Below, piece by piece: positions 41,786 through 50,259 of a DNA stretch of 64,000 nt (its first letter is position 1; each line of letters starts with the position of its first letter). The notes under the pieces are model-generated. The model ran no database searches and was not told where the DNA came from. It saw only the letters and a list, made by a program, of their open reading frames with translations. Position numbers and translations under genes: made by a program. The DNA is from Kribbella amoyensis (GTDB lineage Bacteria; Actinomycetota; Actinomycetes; Propionibacteriales; Kribbellaceae), in contig NZ_VIVK01000001.1 in NCBI RefSeq assembly GCF_007828865.1, positions 5,580,001 through 5,644,000 of the forward strand. Direction: 5' to 3'.

Positions 41786-44506
41786 GTGACCTTGTCGGAG
41801 CAGCAGCCTCAGCGCCCGGGCCAGTATGGCCCCGAGCCACCAACGGGCTATCCGGCGGAGTACGAGGCGGACGTCGTCCTGCGGGACGGCGCCACCGCGC
41901 ACCTGCGGCCGATCACGCCCGCCGACGCCGAGTTGCTGGTCGCGTTCTACGCACGGGTGTCGGAGCAGTCCAAGTACTACCGGTTCTTCGCGCCGTACCC
42001 GCAGCTGTCCGACCGCGACGTGGCGAGGTTCACCCAGGTGGACTACACCGACCGGCTGGCGTTGATCGTCACGGTCGGCGACCAGATGATCGGCGTCGGC
42101 CGGTACGAGCGGACCGGCCGGCGGACCGCCGAGGTGGCGTTCCTGATCGAGGACGCGCACCAGGGCCGGGGCCTCGGGCAACTGCTGCTGGAGCACCTGT
42201 CGCAGGCGGCCCGCGAGCACGGCATCACCCGGTTCGTCGCCGAGGTGCTGCCGGACAACCGGAAGATGATCACCGTCTTCACCGAAGCCGGGTACAAGGT
42301 GGCCCGCGAGTTCGAGGACGGCGTGATCATCGTCGAGTTCGACATCGCGCCGACGGACACCTCGTTCGGGGTGATGCAGGCCCGCGAGCAACGGTCCGAG
42401 GCGTTGTCGATCGCCCGGTTGCTCACCCCGGCCAGCGTCGCCGTCATCGGGGCGAGCCGCCGCGAGGGCACGATCGGGAACGCGCTGCTGCGCAACCTGC
42501 GGGACGGGTTCCCGGGCCGGCTGTACGCGGTGAACGCGGACACCAAGGCCGACGAGCTCGAGGGCGTCCCGGCGTACGCGACGATCCGCGATGTGGAGGA
42601 CACGGTCGACCTCGCCGTGGTCGCGGTCCCGGCCGAGGCGGTGGTCGACGTGGTGCTCGACTGCGCGGCGAAGGGGGTCCGCGGGCTGGTCGTGGTGTCG
42701 AGCGGGTTCGCCGAGATCGGTGCCGAGGGCCGTCGGCGGCAGCGCCGGCTGGTCGGCCTGGCCCGGTCGTACGGGATGCGCGTGATCGGGCCGAACGCGC
42801 TCGGCGTGATCAACACCGCGCCCGGCGTCACCCTGAACGCGTCGCTCTCGCCGCTGATGCCGAGCCGGGGACGGGTCGCGTTCTTCTGCCAGTCCGGCGC
42901 GCTCGGTGTCTCGATCCTGGCCGACATGGTGGGGCGTGGGCTCGGCCTGTCCAGCTTCGTCTCGGCCGGCAACCGCGCCGACGTGTCCGGCAACGACCTG
43001 ATGCAGTACTGGTACTCCGACGAGGCGACCGAGGTCGTGCTGCTCTACCTGGAGTCGCTCGGCAACCCGCGCAAGTTCAGCCGGGTGTCGCGCCGGCTGG
43101 CCAGCCGCAAGCCGGTGATCGCGCTGAAGTCGGGCCGCGCCACCCAGGGCGTCCCGCTCGGGCACACGGTCCGGCGCAGCCAGTTGCCACCGGCAACGGT
43201 CGACTCGCTGTTCCGGCAGAGCGGGCTGATCGGGGTGGACACCACCGGCGAGCTGTTCGACGTGGCCCAGCTGATGGCGCACCAGCCGCTGCCGAAGGGC
43301 CGCCGGGTCGGCATCGTCAGCAACTCCGACGCGCTCACCCTGCTCGCCCTGGACACGATGGCGGCCTGCGGCCTGCACGTCGCGGGGGAGCCGTACAACC
43401 TCAGCGCCGACGCCTCCGCCGCGGACTTCGAGACCGCGCTGACCGAGGTGTTCGCCGACGACCAGGTGCACTCGGTGGTGGTGATCTTCACCCCGCCCGT
43501 CCTGTCGAACAGCGACGAGGTGGCCCAGGTCCTCGCCGCCGCGGCCGCCGACTCCGACAAGCCGGTGGTGTCCACGTTCCTCGCCTCCCGCAGCGTCCCG
43601 GAGCAACTCCGCGTCCCGGGCGAGAGCGGGAGCGCCGCCCGCGGATCGATCCCGTCCTTCCTCTCCCCGCAGTACGCCGTGGGCGCGCTCGCCAAGGCCA
43701 CCCAGTACGCCGAGTGGCGGCGCCGGGCGGACTCGCGGATCCCGGACCTGCCCGGGATCGACACCGCGGGCGCGGAGGACTTCGTCCAGGAGTTCCTGCA
43801 GCGGCATCCGAACGGCGCCGACCTGGACGACGCGGATCGGCAGCGGCTGCTGAGCTTCTACGACATCAACGTGCTGCCCGCGTTCCCGGTGCTGTCCGGC
43901 GACGAGGCGGTCGCGCGGGCGGCCGACCTCGGGTTCGAGGTGATCCTCAAGGCGACCGCGGAGCAGTGGCGGATGCGCCCCGACCTGGCCGACATCTGGC
44001 GGCACATCCACGACGAGGACGACATGCGCGAGGCGTGGGCCGAGATGACCGAGACCTTCGGCGTCGCGGGCGATCCGGGCCGCGCGCAGTTCGTCGTCCA
44101 GAAGATGGCGCCGCCGGGGGTGCCGGTGGTGATCTCGGCGCTGGAGGACGTGGCGTTCGGTCCCGTGGTGTCGTTCGGCCTGTCGGGTGTGGCGACGGAC
44201 CTGCTGGGCGACCGCTCGTACCGGATGCCGCCGCTCACCACGACCGACGCGGCCGAGATGGTCCGCGAGGTCCGTGCCGCCCCGTTGCTGTACGGGTACC
44301 GCGGGACGGATCCGGTCGACATCGCCGCGATCGAGGATCTGCTGCACCGCGTCGCCCGGCTCACGCTGGAGCTTGAAGAGGTCGTCCGGCTCGATCTCCG
44401 GTCGGTCCTGGTCCACGCCACCGGAGCGACGGTCGTCGACACCACGATTCGCATCGCCCCGAACGAGAAGCCGCGCCAGGACACGCCGGCCCGCCGTCTC
44501 ACGTGA
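41786..44506 (+). CDS. Protein lysine acetyltransferase: N-terminal GNAT fused to NDP-forming acyl-CoA synthetase-like domains
   Basis: A 906-residue protein. Residues about 35-200 are a GNAT domain (AHLRPITPADAELLVAFYARVSEQSKYYRFF ... VAFLIEDAHQGRGLGQLLLEHL). Next comes a CoA-binding/CoA-ligase module (LTPASVAVIGASRREGTIGNALLRNL ... FCQSGALGVSILADMVGRGLGLSSFVSAGNRAD), then an ATP-grasp module at the C-terminus (VILKATAEQWRMRPDLADIWRHI ... VVSFGLSG). The Q-G-R-G-L-G acetyl-CoA loop is intact. This order matches actinobacterial PatA enzymes of Streptomyces type rather than enterobacterial Pat, where GNAT is C-terminal. Such enzymes acetylate and switch off acyl-CoA synthetases. The AMP-forming synthetase two genes upstream is an obvious candidate client. 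Confidence 0.85.
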   Translation: MTLSEQQPQRPGQYGPEPPTGYPAEYEADVVLRDGATAHLRPITPADAELLVAFYARVSEQSKYYRFFAPYPQLSDRDVARFTQVDYTDRLALIVTVGDQMIGVGRYERTGRRTAEVAFLIEDAHQGRGLGQLLLEHLSQAAREHGITRFVAEVLPDNRKMITVFTEAGYKVAREFEDGVIIVEFDIAPTDTSFGVMQAREQRSEALSIARLLTPASVAVIGASRREGTIGNALLRNLRDGFPGRLYAVNADTKADELEGVPAYATIRDVEDTVDLAVVAVPAEAVVDVVLDCAAKGVRGLVVVSSGFAEIGAEGRRRQRRLVGLARSYGMRVIGPNALGVINTAPGVTLNASLSPLMPSRGRVAFFCQSGALGVSILADMVGRGLGLSSFVSAGNRADVSGNDLMQYWYSDEATEVVLLYLESLGNPRKFSRVSRRLASRKPVIALKSGRATQGVPLGHTVRRSQLPPATVDSLFRQSGLIGVDTTGELFDVAQLMAHQPLPKGRRVGIVSNSDALTLLALDTMAACGLHVAGEPYNLSADASAADFETALTEVFADDQVHSVVVIFTPPVLSNSDEVAQVLAAAAADSDKPVVSTFLASRSVPEQLRVPGESGSAARGSIPSFLSPQYAVGALAKATQYAEWRRRADSRIPDLPGIDTAGAEDFVQEFLQRHPNGADLDDADRQRLLSFYDINVLPAFPVLSGDEAVARAADLGFEVILKATAEQWRMRPDLADIWRHIHDEDDMREAWAEMTETFGVAGDPGRAQFVVQKMAPPGVPVVISALEDVAFGPVVSFGLSGVATDLLGDRSYRMPPLTTTDAAEMVREVRAAPLLYGYRGTDPVDIAAIEDLLHRVARLTLELEEVVRLDLRSVLVHATGATVVDTTIRIAPNEKPRQDTPARRLT

Positions 44507-45477
44507 GCCCGTCCTCTCCTGTGAACCCGCCGCCGGACAGTTGTGCCGGCGCCTTGGCCGAGGCGTACGGGCTGGGCCGGGTCGAGGCGTTCGACCGGGT
44601 GGCTCGTGGTGCGATGGGGGCGGTCTGGCGGCTGCGGACCGAGAGCGGCTGGTTCGCAGCGAAGGAGTCGTTCTGGTTCGCGTGGGACGAGGAGGCCGTT
44701 CGCTCGGAGGTCGCGTTCAACCGAGCCTGCGCCGACGTCGGTGTACCGAGTCCGCGTCCGCTGGCCGCGACGTCCGGTGCGTACGCCGTCGACGTGGACG
44801 GGGTGAGCTGGCGCCTGTACGAGTGGGTGGACGGCGAGGTGCCGACGCACGCGGACGTCGACGTGTCAGTGTGGGTCGCGAGCCGGATGGGTGCGATGCA
44901 CAGCCTGGAGTGGTTGCGTGGCGAGGGCGAGCGCGGCCCCTTCTACCAGCGGGTCGACGGTGACTGGTCTGAGCTGGCCGAGCTGGCGTCTCGCGAGGGT
45001 GCCGTCTGGGCCGGGGAGTTGCGACGGCAGCTGGTCCGCCTGACGGAGTTGACCGAGTTGGTCAACGCGGCACCGGAGGGCGACGTGATCTGGTGTCACC
45101 GCGACCTCAAGAACACCAACGTCCTCCACTCCCCGGACCACGCCGTCCTGGTCGACTGGGACAACGCCGGCCCGATGGCCCCGTGGCGCGAGCTCGGCGC
45201 CGTCCTCTTCGGACACCTCACCAACGAGGACGCGTTGCGCCGCGTCGTCGAGGCGTACCGCGCGTCCGGTGGATCCGCTGAGCTGACCGGTGCGGACGGC
45301 TTCGCCACCGGGCTCGCGATCCACCTCAACTTCCTGCACGGGCAGGCCGGTGCCGCGTTGGACCACGACCTGGCGGCGCACCACCGCGAGTACGCCGACG
45401 ACAAGGTCGCCGGGCTGCTCACCGGTCTCCCGACTCCTGCGGAGTTGGAGTACGCCGCCGAGGTCGTCCAGGGGTAA
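44503..45477 (+). CDS. Aminoglycoside-phosphotransferase-fold kinase
   Basis: A 324-residue APH-fold protein: N-lobe GAMGAVWRLRTESGWFAAKESFW (ATP Lys), then catalytic loop WCHRDLKNTNVLHS (H-x-D-x4-N) and the metal motif VLVDWDNAGPMAPWRELG. APH-fold kinases phosphorylate small molecules such as aminoglycosides, choline, homoserine or sugars; most actinobacterial members are uncharacterised, so resistance is not implied. It starts at GTG 44503 within the end of the PatA-like gene (GTGA), so translation is coupled. The clean N-lobe and C-lobe spacing suggests an active enzyme. Confidence 0.85.
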   Translation: MSPSSPVNPPPDSCAGALAEAYGLGRVEAFDRVARGAMGAVWRLRTESGWFAAKESFWFAWDEEAVRSEVAFNRACADVGVPSPRPLAATSGAYAVDVDGVSWRLYEWVDGEVPTHADVDVSVWVASRMGAMHSLEWLRGEGERGPFYQRVDGDWSELAELASREGAVWAGELRRQLVRLTELTELVNAAPEGDVIWCHRDLKNTNVLHSPDHAVLVDWDNAGPMAPWRELGAVLFGHLTNEDALRRVVEAYRASGGSAELTGADGFATGLAIHLNFLHGQAGAALDHDLAAHHREYADDKVAGLLTGLPTPAELEYAAEVVQG

Positions 45478-45496
45478 CCCGAGTCAGGCAGCGCAG

Positions 45497-46009
45497 TCAG
45501 GCAGCGCGGCGGTAGATGCTGTCGGTGCGGGTCATCAGGCCGGCGTCGACCAGGCACCGGCGGAGCTGGGCGTGATCGGGGTGCCATTGGTTGAGGATCT
45601 CGTTCACTTCGGGCTCGGAGTAGTCGGTGCCGTGGTCGAAGGAGTTGACCAGGTACTCGAGCACGATCGCGAACTTCGCCGGAACCGTCGGCAGCACCGT
45701 CACCCGGCCGTCGCGGATGAAGGACCGCAGGACAGCGTCCCGGGCCGGGTCCGGATCGAGGGGCTCGCGCTCCGGGCGGTGGTCGCGGACCGCGTCCTTG
45801 AAGACGTCCACGTCGGCGCTCAAACCCCCGGGTGATGCGGTGATCAGCTCGTTCTTGCCCAGGCGCTGCAGGGCTTTGGCGACCACCGGCAGCTCCAGCC
45901 CGGTCGCCGCGGCGATCTCCTCGGGGGTCCCGGCGCCGAGGACGACCGCGGCGTACGTGCGCAGTCTCGACGGTTCGGCCAGCAGTCCACAGAGGTGATC
46001 GGGATTCAT
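45497..46009 (-). CDS. DUF2087 domain transcriptional regulator-like protein
   Basis: A 170-residue protein with an N-terminal winged helix of ArsR type (CGLLAEPSRLRTYAAVVLGAGTPEEIAAATGLELPVVAKALQRLGKNELIT) and a C-terminal DUF2087 domain (VTVLPTVPAKFAIVLEYLVNSFDHGTDYSEPEVNEILNQWHPDHAQLRRCLVDAGLMTR). The DUF2087 domain is itself a helix-turn-helix-like module found in regulators. The effector is unknown. ATG 46009 has no Shine-Dalgarno and TAGCGT 7 nt upstream. It is divergent from the DmpA-like peptidase gene across 58 bp, so it may control it. Confidence 0.8.
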   Translation of the reverse strand: MNPDHLCGLLAEPSRLRTYAAVVLGAGTPEEIAAATGLELPVVAKALQRLGKNELITASPGGLSADVDVFKDAVRDHRPEREPLDPDPARDAVLRSFIRDGRVTVLPTVPAKFAIVLEYLVNSFDHGTDYSEPEVNEILNQWHPDHAQLRRCLVDAGLMTRTDSIYRRAA

Positions 46010-46016
46010 GCGTTCC

Positions 46017-46022
46017 ACGCTA
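46017..46022 (-). promoter_or_regulatory. -10 element for the DUF2087 regulator gene
   Basis: TAGCGT on the minus strand ends exactly 7 nt before the ATG at 46009, with no ribosome site. Leaderless start predicted. Confidence 0.5.
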
Positions 46023-46054
46023 GTGTCGGCCGCAACCGGATTTCGGCCGGGTGC

Positions 46055-46060
46055 TAGACA
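46055..46060 (+). promoter_or_regulatory. -10 element for the DmpA-like gene
   Basis: TAGACA ends exactly 7 nt before ATG 46068, with no ribosome site. It faces the divergent TAGCGT element 32 bp away, so the two promoters overlap in their -35 regions. Confidence 0.45.
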
Positions 46061-46067
46061 GTTCCCT

Positions 46068-47105
46068 ATGCAGCCAGGCCCGCAGAACGCGATCACCGAC
46101 GTCCCCGGCGTCCTCGTCGGCCAGGTCGAGCGCACCGACCCGCCGTACCTGACCGGCACCACCGTCGTGTACCTCCCGGGGACCGCGGTCGCCGGCGTCG
46201 ACGTCCGCGGTGGCGCACCCGGGACGCGCGAGACCGACCTGCTCGACCCGGTGAACTCCAACCCGGGCGTCAACGCGATCGTGCTGTCCGGCGGCAGCGC
46301 CTACGGGCTCGACACCGCGTCCGGCGTGATGGCCTGGCTCGAGGAACGCGGCGAGGGCGTGCGGGTCGGTCCGGGCGAGCGCGACGTGGTCCCGATCGTG
46401 CCGACAGCGGTGGTCTTCGACCTGGGACGTGGAGGTGGATTCACGGCGCGTCCCACCGGTGACTGGGGCCGTCAGGCGATCGAGGCTGCGGGCAACGGTG
46501 CTGTTGCCGAGGGCAATCACGGGGCCGGGGCGGGGACCCGGGTCGGCCGGTTGAAGGGCGGCCTGGGTACGGCCAGCGTGCGGCTCGACGACGGGACGAC
46601 GGTGGGCGCGATCGTGGTGCTGAACGCGGTCGGCTCGACGGTGGACGCGACAGGGCGGTTGTACGGCGACCGGTACGGACTGGGGGAGGAGTACGCAGGA
46701 CTGAGGACGCCCGTGGAACCGCCGCCGGATCCGCCGGCCGGGGCGGTCCCGGGGATGAACACGGTGATCGCGATCGTGGCCACCGACGCACCCCTCGACA
46801 AGGCCGCCGCGCAGCGGATGGCGATGGTCGCCCACGACGGCATCGCTCGGGCGGTGGATCCGGTGCACACGCTGCTCGACGGGGACTCCGTGTTCGCCCT
46901 CTCCACCGCTCCGGCCGAGCAGGCGCGGTTGAGCGTGACGGATCGGGCGGCGATCGCTCGGCTGGAGAGCGTGTTCGCCGCGGGAGCCCGGACGTTGACG
47001 CGGGCGATCGTGAGCGCGGTGCTGGCGGCCGAGACGGTGGAGACGCCGGCCGGTCGACTGGTCAGCTACCGCGACGCGTACCCGTCCGCATTCGCCGCCG
47101 AGTAG
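46068..47105 (+). CDS. P1-family (DmpA/BapA-type) aminopeptidase
   Basis: A 345-residue Ntn-hydrolase of MEROPS family S58. Signatures: ITDVPGVLVGQVE near the start, NPGVNAIVLSGGSAYGLDTASGVMAWLEERG, and the autoprocessing region GAVPGMNTVIAIVATDAPLDKAAAQRMAMVAHDGIARAV. Cleavage before the N-terminal Thr/Ser of the beta chain is expected; here the residue after Asn is Thr. Family enzymes release N-terminal D- or beta-amino acids, and some act on cyclic peptides. No signal peptide is seen. It is divergent from the DUF2087 regulator. Confidence 0.85.
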   Translation: MQPGPQNAITDVPGVLVGQVERTDPPYLTGTTVVYLPGTAVAGVDVRGGAPGTRETDLLDPVNSNPGVNAIVLSGGSAYGLDTASGVMAWLEERGEGVRVGPGERDVVPIVPTAVVFDLGRGGGFTARPTGDWGRQAIEAAGNGAVAEGNHGAGAGTRVGRLKGGLGTASVRLDDGTTVGAIVVLNAVGSTVDATGRLYGDRYGLGEEYAGLRTPVEPPPDPPAGAVPGMNTVIAIVATDAPLDKAAAQRMAMVAHDGIARAVDPVHTLLDGDSVFALSTAPAEQARLSVTDRAAIARLESVFAAGARTLTRAIVSAVLAAETVETPAGRLVSYRDAYPSAFAAE

Positions 47106-47230
47106 CCCGGGGGCCAGCGCGACGTACGACCCAGGGACTACGCGGGTCGACCGACGGACGACCAAAGGCGTGCCCGGAACCGGTCCACGGGCCGACGCTC
47201 CGGACGGCCGTGACCGGAAGGCTTCGGGGC

Positions 47231-48187
47231 ATGAGCACCCCGACCCCGCGACCGACCCCGACGGCCCAGCCGCTGGCCCACAACCCGTCGACCCGTCCGC
47301 CGCACACACCGACGCAGTACCCCGCGCCACCGCACCACCAGACGCCGACCCCGCAGTACCCGCTGCCCGCGCAGAGCCCGGTGCCGACGCAGAACCCAGT
47401 GCCGACGCAGGGCGGCGCAAGCTCGGCTCCGACCGCTCAGTACCCGGTGCCGACCCAGCAGCCGGTGTCGGCGCAGGCGGTGGCTCAGCGGCCGCCGCAT
47501 ACGCAGCACGAGTTCCAGCATCTGCCGGCGGCGTTGTCGGGGCGTGGGCTGGTCAAGTACTACGGGGACGTCGTCGGTCTGGCCGGGGTCGACGTCGCGG
47601 TCCGGCCGGGCGAAGCGCTCGCCGTGATGGGACCCAGCGGCAACGGCAAGACGACGCTGCTGCACGTCCTGGCCGGCATCCTGGTCCCCGACCAGGGCGA
47701 GGTCTGGCTGGGCAACGACCGGGTCGACCAGTTGAGCGACGGCCAGCGGACCGTACTCCGGCGGCGCCGGCTCGGGTTCGTCTTCCAGGACAACCAGTTG
47801 CTCGCCGAACTCCCGGCCGACGAGAACGTCGCCCTCCCGCTGATGGTCGACGGGATGTCCCGCCGCGAAGCCGTCGGCCGGGCCCGCGCCACTCTTGCCC
47901 AGGTCGGCCTCGCGAACGAAGCCGGCCGCCGCCCCGGCGAGCTGTCCGGCGGCCAGGCCCAGCGCGTCGCGATCGCCCGCGCCCTGGTCGGCGAACCGCA
48001 GGTCGTCTTCGCCGACGAGCCGACCGGCGCCCTGGACGCGGCCACCGGCGGCCAGGTGATCGACCTGCTCGTCGGCGCCGCGACCCACCGCGGTGCGGCC
48101 GTCGTCGTGGTCACGCACGACGACGCGGTCGCCGCGCGCTGCCACCGGGTGGTGCGGATCGTCGACGGCCGGGTGAGCGAGCGATGA
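47231..48187 (+). CDS. ABC transporter ATP-binding protein with long Pro/Thr/Gln-rich N-terminus
   Basis: The 318-residue protein has a canonical ATPase domain from about residue 102: Walker A GPSGNGKTT (134-142), Q-loop FVFQDNQLLAELPADENVALPL, LSGGQAQRVAIARAL, Walker B VVFADEPTGALD and VVVVTHDD. The first roughly 98 residues are low complexity, with recurrent PTQYP/VPTQ-type units, and are not part of the ABC fold. Either the ATPase carries a disordered extension, or the true start is a downstream GTG. Since the tail keeps an open, proline-biased frame with G/C third positions it looks translated. The FtsX permease gene overlaps by 4 bp (ATGA). Confidence 0.88.
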   Translation: MSTPTPRPTPTAQPLAHNPSTRPPHTPTQYPAPPHHQTPTPQYPLPAQSPVPTQNPVPTQGGASSAPTAQYPVPTQQPVSAQAVAQRPPHTQHEFQHLPAALSGRGLVKYYGDVVGLAGVDVAVRPGEALAVMGPSGNGKTTLLHVLAGILVPDQGEVWLGNDRVDQLSDGQRTVLRRRRLGFVFQDNQLLAELPADENVALPLMVDGMSRREAVGRARATLAQVGLANEAGRRPGELSGGQAQRVAIARALVGEPQVVFADEPTGALDAATGGQVIDLLVGAATHRGAAVVVVTHDDAVAARCHRVVRIVDGRVSER

Positions 48188-50094
48188 ACCCGATGACCGA
48201 TCTCGGCCTGCGGTTCGTCCGCCGGCCGGGACCAGGAGGCCGGGCCGCGAACCTGGCCGCCTTCGGCGCGACCGCGGTGGTCGCGCTGCTCGTCACGTTC
48301 CTGATCGCCGGTTCGCTCGGCCTGACGCACCGTTCCGACCGGATCGGCTGGCGCACCACCGACGACGGCGACCGGCGGACCGCGGTCGGTGCCGTGGACG
48401 AGGTCAAGGACATGACCCAGGGCGAGCCCGTCGTCCGGTACGACCTGGCCGTCCTCGACCAGGACCGCAACGCCCATCTCCCACCGCCGCCCGGTCTCCC
48501 GCACACCCCGAAGCCGGGTGAGGTCTTCGTCTCGCCCGCGCTGGCGAAGCTGTGGTCCACCGGCGACCTGAGCAAGCGGTACGGCGTGGACCAGCCGACC
48601 GGCACGATCACCAAGGACGGACTCTCGTCGCCGGACGAGCTGGTCCTGATCCGCGGCGTCGGCCCCGATACACCGGGGGTGCGGGCCACCGACCACCCGA
48701 AGATCCTGGACACCTGGCAAGGCACGGCCCTGGACAGCCGGATGGCGATGCTGCTCGTCCTGGTCGCGTTCGGGATCGCGCTCGTCCTCTTCCCGTTGCT
48801 CAGTCTGGTCGGCCAGGCCGCCGGGGTCGCCGCCAAACGCCGCGAACACCGGCTCGCCGCACTCCGTCTCGCCGGCGCCACCCGTGGCCAGGTCCTGCTC
48901 CTGAGCGCGGTCGAGCAAGCGGTACTCGGCTTCCTCGGCGCGATCGTCGGCCTGATCGGGTACACGGCGCTCACCCCGCTGATCGCGCGCATCCCGCTGG
49001 GCGGCGGCCACTGGTACCTCTCGGATCTCACCGTGAGCTGGTGGCTTGTCCTCATCGTGCTGGTCGCGGTCCCGCTGTTGTCCGTACTGAGCGCGCTGAT
49101 CGGTCTCGGCCGGGTCAGCATCACGCCGCTCGGCGTGGTTCGCGGCCAGAAACGCAAGGGGATGAGCGCGGTCCGTATGGGTCTGCTGGTGATCGGGCCG
49201 ATCATGCTCGGCGTCCTCGGCACCGGCGGCGCGGTCCTGCCGCTGCTGATCGGTCTCGGGATGGCGGCGCTCGCGGTCCGCGTGGTCGGTCCGTTCGCCG
49301 TCCAGGTGATCGGCCGGATCCTCGCCAACACCGCGAGGGGTCCCGTGGTCCTGCTCGCCGGTCGCCGGCTGGCCGACGACCCGAAGGCGGCGTTCCGCCC
49401 GGTGGCCGCGTTGGTGCTGAGCGGGTTCGTCACCGGATTCCTCGCGCTCTTCATGCCGTACGGCCTCGCCGACGAAGGCACCGACGCGGCGTTCGAGGTC
49501 TCTCCGGATCAGGGCAGGACCGCGATCGTCGCGCAGGACGCCCGCAAGCGCCTGACCGACGCGGGGCTGAAGGGCGAGGTCAGTACTCGTGATCGCGCCC
49601 TCGAGATCACGGTCGCGACCAACGACCGCGAGCAGGTCCGCACGATCCTGTACGACCTGGTACCGGACGAGGTGCCGTTGACCGATGCGGAGAAGGAGGC
49701 GCATGAGGCGGGGCTCTACCTGGACCTGCGTCTCGGGGTCGCGCTGCTGCTCGGTCTGGTGTTCGTCACCGGTGCCGCGTCGACAGCGGCGGGCGCGGTC
49801 GGTACGGCCCTGGACCAGGCGGCTCCGGCGAAGGCGCTGCGCCGGTCGGGCGTACCGCTGCAGGTGATCGAGCGTTCGGCGCGACTGGCCGCGGTGGTCC
49901 CGGTCGTCGGTGTCGGCCTGCCCGTGGTCGGCTTCGGTGCGTTGTGCGGGTTGGCGCTGAGCGGGGGCAAGGTGATCACGGAGGGCAGCTCGGGCGTACT
50001 CCTGCTGGCCGGGCAGGTCGTCGTCGGGCTGGTCCTGGTCGCCGTCGCGGGAGCCGCGGGTGCTCCGGTCCTGCGCAAGGCGAGCGTCGGCTAG
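48184..50094 (+). CDS. ABC transporter permease, FtsX type
   Basis: A 636-residue permease with an N-terminal helix, a periplasmic domain of about 130 residues (PGEVFVSPALAKLWSTGDLSKRYG), then FtsX helices including LVAFGIALVLFPLLSLVGQAAGVAAKRREHRLAALRLAGATRGQVLLLSAVEQAVLG. A second half repeats the membrane module with a shorter external loop. With the coupled ATPase it forms an exporter of the MacB/FtsX class. No substrate or regulator gene is adjacent, unlike the first exporter at 31-34 kb. It is followed by a nested hairpin terminator. Confidence 0.85.
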   Translation: MNPMTDLGLRFVRRPGPGGRAANLAAFGATAVVALLVTFLIAGSLGLTHRSDRIGWRTTDDGDRRTAVGAVDEVKDMTQGEPVVRYDLAVLDQDRNAHLPPPPGLPHTPKPGEVFVSPALAKLWSTGDLSKRYGVDQPTGTITKDGLSSPDELVLIRGVGPDTPGVRATDHPKILDTWQGTALDSRMAMLLVLVAFGIALVLFPLLSLVGQAAGVAAKRREHRLAALRLAGATRGQVLLLSAVEQAVLGFLGAIVGLIGYTALTPLIARIPLGGGHWYLSDLTVSWWLVLIVLVAVPLLSVLSALIGLGRVSITPLGVVRGQKRKGMSAVRMGLLVIGPIMLGVLGTGGAVLPLLIGLGMAALAVRVVGPFAVQVIGRILANTARGPVVLLAGRRLADDPKAAFRPVAALVLSGFVTGFLALFMPYGLADEGTDAAFEVSPDQGRTAIVAQDARKRLTDAGLKGEVSTRDRALEITVATNDREQVRTILYDLVPDEVPLTDAEKEAHEAGLYLDLRLGVALLLGLVFVTGAASTAAGAVGTALDQAAPAKALRRSGVPLQVIERSARLAAVVPVVGVGLPVVGFGALCGLALSGGKVITEGSSGVLLLAGQVVVGLVLVAVAGAAGAPVLRKASVG

Positions 50095-50096
50095 AA

Positions 50097-50147
50097 CCGG
50101 AGTCGGCGAGGGGCGGTCCCACGACGTCCCTCGCCTTTCCACTCCGG
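50097..50147 (+). terminator. Nested hairpin after the ABC permease gene
   Basis: CCGGAGT (50097-50103) pairs with ACTCCGG (50141-50147), and GGCGAGGG (50105-50112) pairs with CCCTCGCC (50128-50135). The two stems stack with one small bulge and begin 3 nt after the stop. There is no long T-run. Confidence 0.6.
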
Positions 50148-50222
50148 CGAGGCGGCGGCGAGGCTCCGGCGACGCGGCGGCAAGGCGGCGGCAAGGCGGC
50201 TGGCGAGGCGGCGGGGGAGGCG
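50148..50222. repeat. GC-rich imperfect tandem repeats
   Basis: The stretch consists of irregular copies of GGCGGC(G/A)AGGC-type units. It is purine/G-rich on the plus strand and likely to form strong secondary structure. It lies between the terminator and the DUF5998 promoter. Confidence 0.6.
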
Positions 50223-50247
50223 TACCGTCCCTCGGACCGGCGCATGC

Positions 50248-50253
50248 AAGGAT
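50248..50253 (+). promoter_or_regulatory. Candidate -10 for the DUF5998 gene
   Basis: AAGGAT ends exactly 6 nt before ATG 50260. GAGGG in the 6-nt gap could instead serve as a very close ribosome site, so this assignment is weak. Confidence 0.3.
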
Positions 50254-50259
50254 GAGGGC

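Noticed and set aside
40091..44416. Long minus-strand open frame (about 1,441 codons) opposite the PatA-like and GAF-ANTAR genes
   Set aside because: Composition is His/Arg/Gly/Asp-rich with no family signature; the opposite strand encodes clear domains.
44503..45477. APH-fold gene as an antibiotic-resistance determinant
   Set aside because: Only the general APH fold is visible; such kinases act on many metabolites, and its coupling to a PatA-like gene argues against an acquired resistance gene.
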